Part shown: positions 33,266-42,370 of the stretch, one piece after another
How positions within the stretch are numbered: position 1 is the first letter of the stretch
Layout of the letters: every line of letters starts with the position of its first letter
Source: Paraburkholderia sp. BCC1884
GTDB lineage: Bacteria > Pseudomonadota > Gammaproteobacteria > Burkholderiales > Burkholderiaceae
Reading direction: 5' to 3'
NCBI RefSeq assembly: GCF_900996225.1
Contig: NZ_CAAJGL010000134.1
Coordinates: forward strand, 124,001-188,000
Length of the DNA stretch: 64,000 bases
Position numbers and translations under genes: made by a program
Notes under the pieces: generated by a model
Database searches by the model: none
Told to the model about the DNA's origin: nothing
Seen by the model: the letters and a program-made list of their open reading frames with translations, nothing else

Positions 33266-34382
33266 GATCGACGTGCCGCTCCAGGTAGCCGAACACGCGC
33301 CGCGACAGCCAGTCGATGCGGCCCGGGAACGGCCCCGTCATAAAGCCGGCATGGCCGCCGTGCCGGGGTTGGTCGAGTTCCACCGCCGCCGAGACCTCAT
33401 GCCGCGAGGGCAGCGCCTCAGCCGGCAGGAACGGATCGTTGCGCGCATTCAGCACCAGCGTCGGCACCTGAATGTGCGGTAGCAGCGGGCGCGTGGTCGC
33501 GCTGCTCCAGTAGTCGTCGGTATCGCGAAAGCCGTGCAGCGGCGCGGTCACGACGTTGTCGAACTCGTACATGGTGCGGCTCGCGAGCATCGCGTCGCGG
33601 TCGAACAGGCCCGGGAACTGGACCAGCTTCTGCTCGGCCTTCTGCTTGAGCGTCTTGAGGAAACTGCGGGTGTAGACCATGTTGAAGCCTTGCGACAACG
33701 CGCGTCCGCCGGCGTGCACGTCGATCGGCGCGGAAATCGCGGCGGCCGCGGTGATCACCGAGGCGGCTTCCTCGCGCCGCTCGCCGAGCCAGCGCAGCAG
33801 CACATTGCCGCCGAGCGACACGCCCGCGGCCACCACCGGCCCGCGATGCGCGGCGCGGATGCGGCGCAGCACCCAGTCGACTTCGTTGCTGTCGGCGAGA
33901 TGGTAGAAGCGCGGCATACGGTTCAGCGTTCCGCTGCAACTGCGAAAGTGCGGGACGACGCCGTGCCAGCCGTACTCGCGCGCTGCGGCCATCAAGGTTG
34001 CGGCGTAGTGCGAGGTGGAACTGCCTTCGAGGCCGTGGAACAGCACGAGCAGCGGGGCATGGTCGGCGGGCGTTTGCGTTTGACTTGCGGTGGGAGCGGC
34101 AGCGTCGTCGTGCAGGACCCAATCGAGATCGATGAAGTCGCCGTCCGGCGTATCCCAGCGTTCGCGTCGGAACGCCACCGAAGGACGGCGCGCGAACAAG
34201 GACGGAACGATGGTCTGCACATGCCGGTTCGGCAGCCAGAGCGGCGCGCGATAGAGCATCTCGACGGTCGCTTCGACGGCAGCCGCGGCGCGTCCCGCGA
34301 CCGACGAGACGAGGTTGTCGTGCGGGTCCGCTGAATGGGTTTCATTCGGATCGGGCGACTGACTGCGGGGCGTGCTGCTCAT
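33258..34382 (-). CDS. Alpha/beta hydrolase, YheT/UPF0017 family
   Basis: A 374-residue cytosolic hydrolase. The family hallmark LWLPNRHVQTIVPSLF precedes an alpha/beta-hydrolase fold with the oxyanion region LLVLFHGLEGSSTSHY, nucleophile Ser in GVSLGGNVLLRW, Asp in LNARNDPFLP and His in HGGHAGFM. YheT-like proteins are probable esterases of unknown natural substrate. It lies in a minus-strand run after an NTF2-like gene and overlaps the next gene by eight bases. Confidence 0.92.
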   Translation of the reverse strand: MSSTPRSQSPDPNETHSADPHDNLVSSVAGRAAAAVEATVEMLYRAPLWLPNRHVQTIVPSLFARRPSVAFRRERWDTPDGDFIDLDWVLHDDAAAPTASQTQTPADHAPLLVLFHGLEGSSTSHYAATLMAAAREYGWHGVVPHFRSCSGTLNRMPRFYHLADSNEVDWVLRRIRAAHRGPVVAAGVSLGGNVLLRWLGERREEAASVITAAAAISAPIDVHAGGRALSQGFNMVYTRSFLKTLKQKAEQKLVQFPGLFDRDAMLASRTMYEFDNVVTAPLHGFRDTDDYWSSATTRPLLPHIQVPTLVLNARNDPFLPAEALPSRHEVSAAVELDQPRHGGHAGFMTGPFPGRIDWLSRRVFGYLERHVDHG

Positions 34383-34421
34383 ACCGTGATCGAAGCTAAA
34401 AAATGAAACGCAAAGCCTGCG

Positions 34422-34868
34422 TTAATGCAGCGACCCCTGGCCGTGGCGCATCTTGGTGGCGAACTGGCTGGCGGCCTCGTTGGGCATCGGGCTCGCGTGA
34501 ATGTGGGCGATGCGCCACTCGCCGCGCTCATGGACCATGACGTACGTCGTGAACACCATGTTGGGCAGGGCTTTCGGATCGGCCGGACGGTGCGCTTCGG
34601 CAATCGCATAGACCACGGTGCCGAGGCTGTCGTAGACGCGGATGTCGAGCGGCTCGATCGAAACGGGCGCGGTTTCGAGCTGGATCTGCAGGCCGGCACG
34701 AATGCTGTCGAGGCCGTGCAGGTGGGAGCCGTCGGCGCAGATGCAGCTGACGAACTCTTCATCGATCCACAGACCCATCAAGCTGTCGATATTCACCTCG
34801 GCGATGGCCTGATAGTAGGCGTTGAGGGTATCGGCGGCGGCTTCGAAGATATGGGCAAAACGTGGCAT
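34422..34868 (-). CDS. NTF2-like (SnoaL-fold) protein
   Basis: A 148-residue protein of the NTF2-like superfamily: an N-terminal helix pair (AADTLNAYYQAIAEVNIDSLMGLWIDEEFVSCICADGSHLHG) followed by a curved beta-sheet (RVYDSLGTVVYAIAE; FTTYVMVHERGEWRIAHIHAS). Members act as small ketosteroid-isomerase-like enzymes or ligand binders; no catalytic assignment is possible. It sits between waaF and the YheT-like hydrolase on the same strand. Confidence 0.8.
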   Translation of the reverse strand: MPRFAHIFEAAADTLNAYYQAIAEVNIDSLMGLWIDEEFVSCICADGSHLHGLDSIRAGLQIQLETAPVSIEPLDIRVYDSLGTVVYAIAEAHRPADPKALPNMVFTTYVMVHERGEWRIAHIHASPMPNEAASQFATKMRHGQGSLH

Positions 34869-35036
34869 GGCTCGTCAGTCTCTTGTGCGCGGCGCGCGGT
34901 TGCGTGGCGGCGGTCAGCGGGACAGTCCGGAGCACCGGACAATCGACCCCGAGCGCGAGAATGCTCGCGCCGCGAGGCGCGAACATGACGCGACGCGTTC
35001 GGGAGCGTGCGGTGTTGCGTGCAAGTATCAGCCGGT

Positions 35037-36062
35037 TCAGCGTTGCGCCAGCAACATGCCGCGCAAATCGCCGAAAACCTGTTCGGCGCTCAACTGCTTC
35101 AGGCAGTTCAGATGACCGAGCGGACACTCGCGCTCAAAACAGGGGCTGCATTCGAGATGAAGCCATTGTACCTTCGCAAGCTCGGACAAGGGCGGCGTGT
35201 GGCGCGGATCGGTCGAACCGTACACGGCCACCAGCGGCCGGCGCAAGGCGGCGGCCACATGCATCAGGCCGGAATCGTTGGTGACCACGGCATTGGCCCG
35301 CGAGATCAGCGCGCATGCCTCGCCCAGCGCGGTTTGCCCGCACAGGTTGCGCACGTTCGGCGCCCGCTCGGCGATCGCCTGGGCGAGCGGCGCGTCTTTC
35401 GGCGAACCGAGTGCGACGATCTGCGTGTACGGGAACGACTGGCCGACCATTTGCGCGAGCGCCGCGAAGTGCTCCGGCGGCCAGCGCTTGGCCGGGCCGT
35501 ATTCGGCGCCCGGACAGAACACCAGCAGCGGCACGCGCGTATCCAGATTGAAGCGGGCCGAGACTCGCGACGCTTCGTTCAGGTCGGCGTCCAGACGCGG
35601 CATCGGCAGGTCGTCGGGCAGCTTGGCGCCGGGTGCGTAGGCGAGGGCAGCGTATTGGCCGACCATCGGCGGACGCTCGTCCTTGCGCGGATTCGCGTGG
35701 CGCACGTTCAACAGGCCGTAGCGGCTTTCGCCGGTGTAGCCGATGCGTAGCGGAATGCCCGCCATCCAGGGAATCAGCGCCGATTTGAGCGAGTTCGGCA
35801 GCACGTAGGCCGCGTCGTAGCCGACATCGCGCAGATCGCTCGCCAACTGCCAGCGGCGCAGCATCTGCAGCTTGCCGTGCGCGAGGTCGGTGGCGTAGAC
35901 GTCGCGGATTTCCGGCATGCGTTCGAGAACGGGCGCGACCCAGGAGGGCGCGACCGCGTCGATGACGATGCGCGGATGCAATTTCACGAGGCGCGCAAAC
36001 AGCGGCTGCGCCATCAATGCGTCACCGATCCAGTTCGGTGCGATAACCAACGCGCGACGCAT
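35037..36062 (-). CDS. waaF: ADP-heptose:LPS heptosyltransferase II
   Basis: A 341-residue GT-9 family glycosyltransferase adding the second heptose to the lipopolysaccharide inner core at the cytosolic face of the inner membrane. Motifs: ALVIAPNWIGDALMAQPLF, VFCPGAEYGPAKRWPPEHFAAL, TNDSGLMHVAAALRRPLVAVYGSTDPRHTPP. The C-terminal Cys cluster (CSPCFERECPLGHLNCL) is typical of WaaF. It is encoded downstream of ilvE and a zinc-finger gene on the same strand. Confidence 0.97.
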   Translation of the reverse strand: MRRALVIAPNWIGDALMAQPLFARLVKLHPRIVIDAVAPSWVAPVLERMPEIRDVYATDLAHGKLQMLRRWQLASDLRDVGYDAAYVLPNSLKSALIPWMAGIPLRIGYTGESRYGLLNVRHANPRKDERPPMVGQYAALAYAPGAKLPDDLPMPRLDADLNEASRVSARFNLDTRVPLLVFCPGAEYGPAKRWPPEHFAALAQMVGQSFPYTQIVALGSPKDAPLAQAIAERAPNVRNLCGQTALGEACALISRANAVVTNDSGLMHVAAALRRPLVAVYGSTDPRHTPPLSELAKVQWLHLECSPCFERECPLGHLNCLKQLSAEQVFGDLRGMLLAQR

Positions 36063-36279
36063 CAGAGTGGGTGTCCGGTGTCGAAACGAAGCGCCGCGCG
36101 CGCAAGGCGCGTGGCGTTCGGGTAAGTCAATGGGAAAAGGAACGGGCCGCGGCTCGCGTAGCGCGGTTCCGGCTGCGCCGGACCCGCCACGTCAGCGGCC
36201 ATGCTATGCCACGCCGGCCTTCGGGGCCGGCCGGCCGCAAAGACGCCGCCGCAAGCGGTCAATGCTCGGTGCGCCGCAA

Positions 36280-36474
36280 TCAGTGACCTTTGACCACTTC
36301 GCCGTCGCGCAGCTTGTAACGCGTGCTGCAGTAGGGGCAACGCGCTTCGCCGTGCGTGACGTCGATGAAGACGCGCGGATGCGCGCTCCAGCGCGGCATG
36401 GCCGGGTTCGGGCAGTACGCCGGGAGGTCTTTTGCCGACAGTTCGACCAGCGGCATTTCCTTGATATCGCTCAT
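36280..36474 (-). CDS. Zinc-finger (CHCC type) protein
   Basis: A 64-residue protein with a C-terminal zinc-binding pattern: CPNP, then VFIDVTHGEARCPYCSTRYKL, giving Cys, His and a CPYC pair, as in the zf-CHCC family related to the NDUFS6-like subunit. It lies between ilvE and waaF on the same strand, a conserved betaproteobacterial order. Its role is unknown. Confidence 0.9.
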   Translation of the reverse strand: MSDIKEMPLVELSAKDLPAYCPNPAMPRWSAHPRVFIDVTHGEARCPYCSTRYKLRDGEVVKGH

Positions 36475-36550
36475 GAGGGCTTTCTCTTTGTATGCAGGGT
36501 GCGTGCAGGGCGGCGATCCGGTTTTAGCAGTCCGGCCGCCGCCGCGTGCG

Positions 36551-37474
36551 TTAAATCTTGGTGAGCCAGTGGGCGTATTTCTCGCTCTTGCCGTTCACGA
36601 CGTCGAAGAAGGCCGATTGCAGCTTCTCGGTGATCGGGCCGCGCGCGCCGGCGCCGATCGTGCGGTTGTCGAGTTCGCGGATCGGTGTGACTTCGGCGGC
36701 GGTGCCGGTGAAGAAGGCTTCGTCGCAGGTGTAGACCTCGTCGCGCGTGATGCGCTTTTCGATCACCGGGATGCCCATGTCGCGCGCCAGCGTGATGACG
36801 GTGTCGCGCGTGATGCCGTCGAGGCACGACGCCAGATCCGGCGTGTACAGCTTGCCGTTGTTGACGAGGAAGAAGTTCTCGCCCGAGCCTTCCGACACGT
36901 AGCCGTCGACGTCGAGCAGCAGCGCTTCGTCGTAGCCGTCGGTGATCGCTTCCTGATTGGCGAGGATCGAGTTGACGTACCAGCCCGACGCCTTGGCGCG
37001 GACCATCGACACGTTCACGTGATGGCGCGTGAACGACGACGTTTTCACGCGGATGCCCTTGGCGAGCCCGTCTTCACCGAGGTAAGCGCCCCACGGCCAC
37101 GCAGCGATCGCCACGTGGATGGTGTTGCCCTTGGCCGACACGCCGAGCTTTTCCGAGCCGACCCAGATGATCGGGCGCAGATAGCAGGACTCGAGCTTGT
37201 TCTCGCGGACCACCTCGCATTGCGCGGCGGCGAGGGTCTCGTGGTCGAACGGCACGTCCATCTGGAAAATCTTGGCGGAGTTCAGCAGACGTTTGGTGTG
37301 ATCCTGCAGACGGAAAATCGCCGTACCGCCGTCGGCCGTCCTGTAGGCGCGCACGCCTTCGAAAACGCCCATGCCGTAGTGCAGCGTGTGGGTAAGGACG
37401 TGGATCGTGGCGTCGCGCCAGTCGATGAGCTTGCCATCCTTCCAGATCTTGCCGTCGCGGTCGGCCATTGACAT
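36551..37474 (-). CDS. ilvE: Branched-chain amino acid aminotransferase
   Basis: A 307-residue class IV PLP transaminase for Ile, Leu and Val. Recognisable blocks: HTLHYGMGVFEGVRAYRT, YLRPIIWVGSEKLGV, PLP lysine Lys161 (RAKASGWYVNSILANQEA) and EGSGENFFLV with the phosphate-binding GITRDTVITLA. The ATG chosen gives the family length. It is divergent from azlCD, which export branched-chain amino acids, and heads the minus-strand run toward waaF. Confidence 0.96.
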   Translation of the reverse strand: MSMADRDGKIWKDGKLIDWRDATIHVLTHTLHYGMGVFEGVRAYRTADGGTAIFRLQDHTKRLLNSAKIFQMDVPFDHETLAAAQCEVVRENKLESCYLRPIIWVGSEKLGVSAKGNTIHVAIAAWPWGAYLGEDGLAKGIRVKTSSFTRHHVNVSMVRAKASGWYVNSILANQEAITDGYDEALLLDVDGYVSEGSGENFFLVNNGKLYTPDLASCLDGITRDTVITLARDMGIPVIEKRITRDEVYTCDEAFFTGTAAEVTPIRELDNRTIGAGARGPITEKLQSAFFDVVNGKSEKYAHWLTKI

Positions 37475-37621
37475 ACGATTCTCCAGCAGGTGCGTTGGTG
37501 AGTGCGCCCAATCCCGCGCGGTACGCCCAGTCTGTCTTGGCGTTTCCCGCGAGGTGGTGCGAAGCGCGTCATTTTACCGTCTTTTGCACAAGGAACGGGC
37601 ATTTGGGCGCACGCTGGGCGC

Positions 37622-37627
37622 TATAAT
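37622..37627 (+). promoter_or_regulatory. TATAAT -10 element upstream of azlC
   Basis: A perfect TATAAT occurs 105 bp before the chosen azlC start and 27 bp before an alternative ATG. No matching -35 hexamer is obvious, so the promoter is tentative. Confidence 0.35.
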
Positions 37628-37731
37628 TCGGCGCACGCATAATTCAAATCCGGATGCGCCAGCGGGTGCTTGACGACCTGGCGCCGACTTCCCTTCGTTG
37701 CGGCGCTGCCTGCGTCCGCGCGCTTCGCCTG

Positions 37732-38478
37732 ATGCTCGCTCGCCTGTCAGATATCGATCGCCGTGCCTTCCGAGAGGGGGCGCGCGACTACTCGCCGACG
37801 CTGATGGCGATTTTCTCCTGGGGTCTCGTCACCGGCATCGCCATGAGCAAGTCCGTGCTCACGCTGCCGCAGGCGCTCACCATGTCGGTCCTGTGCTACG
37901 CCGGTTCGTCGCAACTGGCGGTGCTGCCGCTGCTCGCCGCCAAACTGCCGGTGTGGACCGTGTTGCTGACGGCAGCGATGGTCAACACGCGTTTTGTGAT
38001 CTTCAGCGTCGGCCTCGCGCCGCATTTCTCCTATTTGCCGATGTGGCGGCGCATCGTGCTCGGCTACTTCAACGGCGACGTGATCTATCTGCTGTTCCAG
38101 AAGAAGAGCTTTCCACCCGGCTATCAGCCCGGCAAGGAGGCTTACTACTGGGGCATGGCGTTGTTCAGCTGGCTGTCGTGGCAGGTGTCGTCGATTGCGG
38201 GGATTCTGCTGGCGAGTCTGATTCCCGATAACTGGGGCCTCGCGCTGGCGGGCACCCTGGCGCTCCTGCCGATCATGGTGTCGGCGATTGCGAATCGTTC
38301 GACGCTGGTGGCCGTCAGCATTGCCGGCGTCGTCTCGCTGCTCGCGTTCGATCTGCCGTACCGGCTCGCGTTGCCGCTCGCGGTGATCGCAGCAATCGTG
38401 GCCGGCAGCGCCGCCGATCTGATGGTCGAGCGCGCCGACTTGCGCCGCATCCGCAGCAATGCCGGAGACTCCCGATGA
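37732..38478 (+). CDS. azlC: AzlC-family branched-chain amino acid exporter, large subunit
   Basis: A 248-residue membrane protein with about eight helices. AzlC features: FREGARDYSPTLMAIFSWGLVTGIAMSKSVLTLPQALTMS, CYAGSSQLAVLPLLAAKLPVWT and NTRFVIFSVGLAPHF. With AzlD it forms an exporter of leucine/isoleucine-like compounds. The start is uncertain: ATG 37732 begins at the conserved N-terminus, while ATG 37654 would add 26 residues; neither has a strong Shine-Dalgarno. The stop overlaps azlD by four bases. It is divergent from ilvE. Confidence 0.87.
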   Translation: MLARLSDIDRRAFREGARDYSPTLMAIFSWGLVTGIAMSKSVLTLPQALTMSVLCYAGSSQLAVLPLLAAKLPVWTVLLTAAMVNTRFVIFSVGLAPHFSYLPMWRRIVLGYFNGDVIYLLFQKKSFPPGYQPGKEAYYWGMALFSWLSWQVSSIAGILLASLIPDNWGLALAGTLALLPIMVSAIANRSTLVAVSIAGVVSLLAFDLPYRLALPLAVIAAIVAGSAADLMVERADLRRIRSNAGDSR

Positions 38479-38798
38479 CCTCCACGCAGATCTGGCTCGC
38501 CATATTCGGCATGACCTTCGTCACTGCGGTAACGCGCGCGATGTTTCTGATCGGCGGCGAGCGGACCGTGTTGCCGGCGCGCATCCAGCGCATGTTGCGT
38601 TACGCGCCGGCTGCGGCGTTGGCGGCGGTCGTCCTGCCGGACGTGCTGGCGACGCCCGACGGTTTGTCGTTCGCGCCGTCGAACCACGAGTTCTACGCGA
38701 CGCTCGCCGGTCTCGCGTGGTTTTTGTGGCGACGCACCATGCTCGGCACGATTGTCGTCGGGATGGTCGTGTTCACTTTAATGCGCCTCTTCATGTGA
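38475..38798 (+). CDS. azlD: AzlD-family branched-chain amino acid exporter, small subunit
   Basis: A 107-residue protein with four predicted helices: WLAIFGMTFVTAVTRAMFLI, then LRYAPAAALAAVVLPDVL and two C-terminal segments. The start overlaps the azlC stop (ATGA). It is the obligate small partner of AzlC. Confidence 0.9.
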   Translation: MTSTQIWLAIFGMTFVTAVTRAMFLIGGERTVLPARIQRMLRYAPAAALAAVVLPDVLATPDGLSFAPSNHEFYATLAGLAWFLWRRTMLGTIVVGMVVFTLMRLFM

Positions 38799-39068
38799 TT
38801 GATAAGGCGGCGAATATTGCGTTGCAGCATGCGCGGCGCATCCTTCAAATACGGGACATTCGCTGGGTGGCGGGTCAGAAGGCAGTGTGGATCAGTTAAA
38901 ATGTTTGTTTCCGGGATAACCCGCGCTGCTGTCGGGCGCGTAAGCCGCGGTCATGCCGCCGGCGCCCGATTCTGTGGAACCGCTGCCGTGCCGAAGCGCT
39001 GGAGTTCACCGCGCTAACGCCAGCGCGTGTCGTCCGCCACCGCCTTCTCAACTCGCACACACACGCCC

Positions 39069-40262
39069 ATGAACAAGGTATTGCGTCTCTCCGATCTGAT
39101 CGCCGAAGGCAAGCTATCCGGCAAACGCGTGTTCATCCGCGCCGATCTGAACGTGCCGCAGGACGATCAAGGCAACATCACCGAAGACACCCGCATTCGC
39201 GCCTCCGTGCCGGCCATCCAGGCTGCGCTCGACGCGGGCGCCGCCGTGATGGTCACGTCGCATCTGGGCCGTCCGACCGAAGGCGATTTCAAGCCGGAAG
39301 ACTCGCTCGCGCCGGTCGCCAAACGTCTGGCCGAGTTGCTCGGCCGCGACGTGCCGCTGGTCGCGAACTGGGTTGAAAACGGCGTGAACGTGGCGCCGGG
39401 TCAACTCGTCCTGCTGGAAAACTGCCGCGTCAACAAGGGCGAAAAGAAGGATTCCGACGAGCTTGCGCAGAAAATGGCGAAGCTCTGCGACGTCTACGTG
39501 AACGACGCATTCGGCACCGCGCACCGCGCCGAAGCGACCACCCACGGCATCGCCAGATACGCGCCGATCGCCTGCGCCGGCCCGCTGCTCGCCGCTGAAC
39601 TCGAAGCGCTCGGCAAGGCGCTCGGTGCGCCGAAGCGTCCGCTGGTGGCGATCGTCGCCGGCTCGAAGGTGTCGACCAAGCTGACCATTCTGAAATCGCT
39701 CGCCGACAAGGTCGATCAACTGATCGTGGGCGGCGGCATCGCCAATACGTTCATGCTGGCCGCTGGCCTGAAGATCGGCAAGTCGCTCGCCGAAGCCGAT
39801 CTGGTGAACGACGCCAAAGCCATCATCGACGCCGCGAAAGCTCGCGGCGCCTCGGTGCCGATCCCGACCGACGTGGTCACCGCGAAAGAGTTTTCACCGA
39901 CCGCTAAAGCCGTGGTGAAGCAGGTCGCCGATGTCGAAGACGACGACATGATTCTCGACATCGGACCGGACACCGCCAAGGTGCTCGCCGCGCAACTCGA
40001 AAAGGCCGGCACGATCGTGTGGAATGGCCCGGTCGGCGTGTTCGAATTCGACCAGTTCGGCAACGGCACCAGGACGCTGGCGGATGCGATCGCCAAGTCG
40101 TCGGCGTTCTCGATTGCAGGCGGCGGCGATACGCTCGCGGCGATCGCCAAGTACGGCATCCACGACAAGGTCAGTTATATCTCGACGGGCGGCGGCGCCT
40201 TCCTCGAGTTCCTCGAGGGCAAGACACTGCCCGCCGTCGAAGTCCTGGAATCGCGGGCTTAA
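39069..40262 (+). CDS. pgk: Phosphoglycerate kinase
   Basis: A 397-residue glycolytic enzyme. N-terminal substrate domain: KRVFIRADLNVPQDDQGNITEDTRIRA and TSHLGRPTEG. C-terminal nucleotide domain: AIVAGSKVSTKLTIL, GGGIANTFMLA, WNGPVGVFEFDQFGNGT and the terminal ISTGGGAFLEFLEGK. ATG 39069 is the conserved start (MNKVLRLSDL); the frame to 39027 adds a non-conserved leader. It is followed two bases later by a frame leading into pyruvate kinase. Confidence 0.98.
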   Translation: MNKVLRLSDLIAEGKLSGKRVFIRADLNVPQDDQGNITEDTRIRASVPAIQAALDAGAAVMVTSHLGRPTEGDFKPEDSLAPVAKRLAELLGRDVPLVANWVENGVNVAPGQLVLLENCRVNKGEKKDSDELAQKMAKLCDVYVNDAFGTAHRAEATTHGIARYAPIACAGPLLAAELEALGKALGAPKRPLVAIVAGSKVSTKLTILKSLADKVDQLIVGGGIANTFMLAAGLKIGKSLAEADLVNDAKAIIDAAKARGASVPIPTDVVTAKEFSPTAKAVVKQVADVEDDDMILDIGPDTAKVLAAQLEKAGTIVWNGPVGVFEFDQFGNGTRTLADAIAKSSAFSIAGGGDTLAAIAKYGIHDKVSYISTGGGAFLEFLEGKTLPAVEVLESRA

Positions 40263-40719
40263 TGTGACGACGCGCTCCCCCATGACAAAGTCTGCAAAAG
40301 CTCGTAGCGGCAAGTCGCCGCGTAACACCGAAGCAGCCACGGCGGGGGAGCGCGCAGTGCGCTCCGCGGCCACCGAGGCCGCGGCGAATCCTGCTGCGGC
40401 GGATCTCGATACACAGCAACAAGACACGCAGCAACAAGCATCCGGCGCGCCCGTCGCGCTCGCGGAGTTGACCACTGCCGGCGAGGCCGCAGCCTTGTCC
40501 GAAGGACAAGCCGCTCAGACCCCGGCAGAACTCCCCGACGACGAGCCCACGCTCGCCGCACCGCCGGCACCGCGCGTGCTGGTCTCGAATACCGCTTCAT
40601 CCAATAAAGCGACGCTGGTTTCAACCGGCGCGCAACCCCCGGCAACATCTTTCGGTGCGCAGCCTCCGCATCCGACTCGCAGCGCTTTTCCCAGCGATCC
40701 CATCCAGACGAGGAGACTC
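40263..40719 (+). other. Open, in-frame, low-complexity region upstream of pyruvate kinase
   Basis: This 457-bp gap between pgk and pyk has no stop in the pyk frame from GTG 40264 (two bases after the pgk TAA) or ATG 40282. It would encode about 150 residues rich in Ala, Gln, Pro, Thr and Ser (for example TQQQDTQQQAS) with a basic start (TKSAKARSGKSPRN), predicted disordered. Either it is a real N-terminal extension of Pyk, a separately translated leader, or an open spacer. Neither upstream start has a Shine-Dalgarno, whereas ATG 40720 has AGGAG. Confidence 0.5.
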
Positions 40720-42156
40720 ATGCATCGCGCCACCAAGATTGTCGCCACCATCGGACCGGCTTCCAGTACGCCGGAAATCCTGCTGCAAATGATTCAGGCA
40801 GGATTGGACGTGGTGCGGCTCAATTTTTCGCACGGCACTGCCGACGACCACCGCCAGCGCGCCGAATTCGTGCGCGAGGCGGCCCGCCAGGCCGGCCGCG
40901 AAGTTGCCATCATGGCTGACCTGCAAGGCCCGAAGATTCGGGTTGGTAAATTTGAAAACGGCAAGATCATGCTGGTCGCCGGCGAGCCGTTCGTGCTCGA
41001 CGCCGACTGCGAACTCGGCAACGAGCAGCGCGCCGGTCTCGACTACAAAGACCTGCCGCGCGACCTGAAACCGGGCGACGTGCTGTTGCTGAACGACGGC
41101 CTGATCGTGCTGAACGTCGCACGGGTGATCGGCAGCGAGATCCACACGATCGTCAAGATCGGCGGCGAGCTGTCGAACAACAAGGGTATCAACCGCCAGG
41201 GCGGCGGTCTGTCGGCGCCTGCGCTGACCGCGAAAGACATGGAAGACATCCGCACGGCCATGTCGCTCGGCGTGGACTATGTCGCGGTCTCGTTCCCGAA
41301 GAACGCCACCGACATGGAAATGGCGCGTCAGCTGGCGAACATCGCCGGCGCACCGTTCGGCATCAAGCCGAAGATGATCGCCAAGATCGAGCGCGCGGAA
41401 GCGATTCCGGCGCTGCAAGGCATCCTCGACGCGTCGGACGGCATCATGGTCGCGCGTGGCGATCTGGCCGTGGAAGTGGGCAATGCCGCTGTCCCCGCGC
41501 TGCAAAAGCGGATGATACGCATGGCCCGCGAGTCGAACAAGTTCGTGATCACCGCGACCCAGATGATGGAGTCGATGATCCACGCGCCGGTGCCGACCCG
41601 CGCCGAAGTGTCGGACGTCGCCAATGCGGTGCTCGACGGCACGGACGCGGTCATGCTGTCGGCGGAATCGGCGGCGGGCAAGTACCCGGTGCAGACCATC
41701 GAGACCATGGCGGCGATCTGTATCGAAGCCGAGAAGTCGGAACAGTCGGAACTCGACAAAGACTTCCTCGACCGCACGTTCACGCGTATCGATCAATCCA
41801 TCGCAATGGGCGCGCTGTTCACGGCGTTCCACCTCGGCGCGAAGGCGATCGTGGCCTTGACCGAGTCCGGTTCGACCGCGCTGTGGATGTCGCGTCACTG
41901 GACCCACGTGCCGATTTTCGCGCTCACACCGCGGGTCGGCAGCGAACGGGCGATGGCGCTGTACCGCAACGTGACCTCGCTGCATCTGGACACCAACACC
42001 GACCGCGACACCGCGTTGCAACAGGCGTTGGAAACCGTGGTGAGCAAAGGCTACGCGTCGCACGGCGACATGGTCGTGCTGACCGTCGGCGAGCCGATGG
42101 GCCAGGCGGGCGGCACGAACACGCTGAAGATCGTGCGAGTCGGCGAACCGTATTGA
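40720..42156 (+). CDS. pyk: Pyruvate kinase
   Basis: A 478-residue glycolytic enzyme, the usual bacterial length. MHRATKIVATIGPASSTPE, VVRLNFSHGTADDH, MIAKIERAEAI, MVARGDLAVEVG and TATQMMESMIHAPVPTRAEVSDVANAVLDGTDAVMLSAESA are intact. The C-terminal allosteric domain is complete. ATG 40720 has AGGAG five bases upstream. An uninterrupted frame extends 152 codons further upstream, so a longer 630-residue form cannot be excluded. It converts phosphoenolpyruvate to pyruvate with ATP formation. Confidence 0.96.
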   Translation: MHRATKIVATIGPASSTPEILLQMIQAGLDVVRLNFSHGTADDHRQRAEFVREAARQAGREVAIMADLQGPKIRVGKFENGKIMLVAGEPFVLDADCELGNEQRAGLDYKDLPRDLKPGDVLLLNDGLIVLNVARVIGSEIHTIVKIGGELSNNKGINRQGGGLSAPALTAKDMEDIRTAMSLGVDYVAVSFPKNATDMEMARQLANIAGAPFGIKPKMIAKIERAEAIPALQGILDASDGIMVARGDLAVEVGNAAVPALQKRMIRMARESNKFVITATQMMESMIHAPVPTRAEVSDVANAVLDGTDAVMLSAESAAGKYPVQTIETMAAICIEAEKSEQSELDKDFLDRTFTRIDQSIAMGALFTAFHLGAKAIVALTESGSTALWMSRHWTHVPIFALTPRVGSERAMALYRNVTSLHLDTNTDRDTALQQALETVVSKGYASHGDMVVLTVGEPMGQAGGTNTLKIVRVGEPY

Positions 42157-42370
42157 TGCAGCACCCTGCTCGATCGGCACAGGTTTGATTGAGCGAAGCA
42201 GACCGGCATACCCGCGAGAGGCGGCGCACCGGCTTTGATTGCGTGTGAGGGCGTCGAGGAACGCCCCGCGCTTTAAGGCCGATGCGTACGGGTATGCGGT
42301 TTGCTCCGCGAGATCGCCAAAAAAAGATGCCGACGGCACAAGAATTCGTTTCAATCTATGGAGTTACAGC

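Noticed and set aside
36190..36245. GC-rich hairpins between waaF and the zinc-finger gene
   Set aside because: No U-tract and expected by chance at this GC content; no gene or known RNA family seen.
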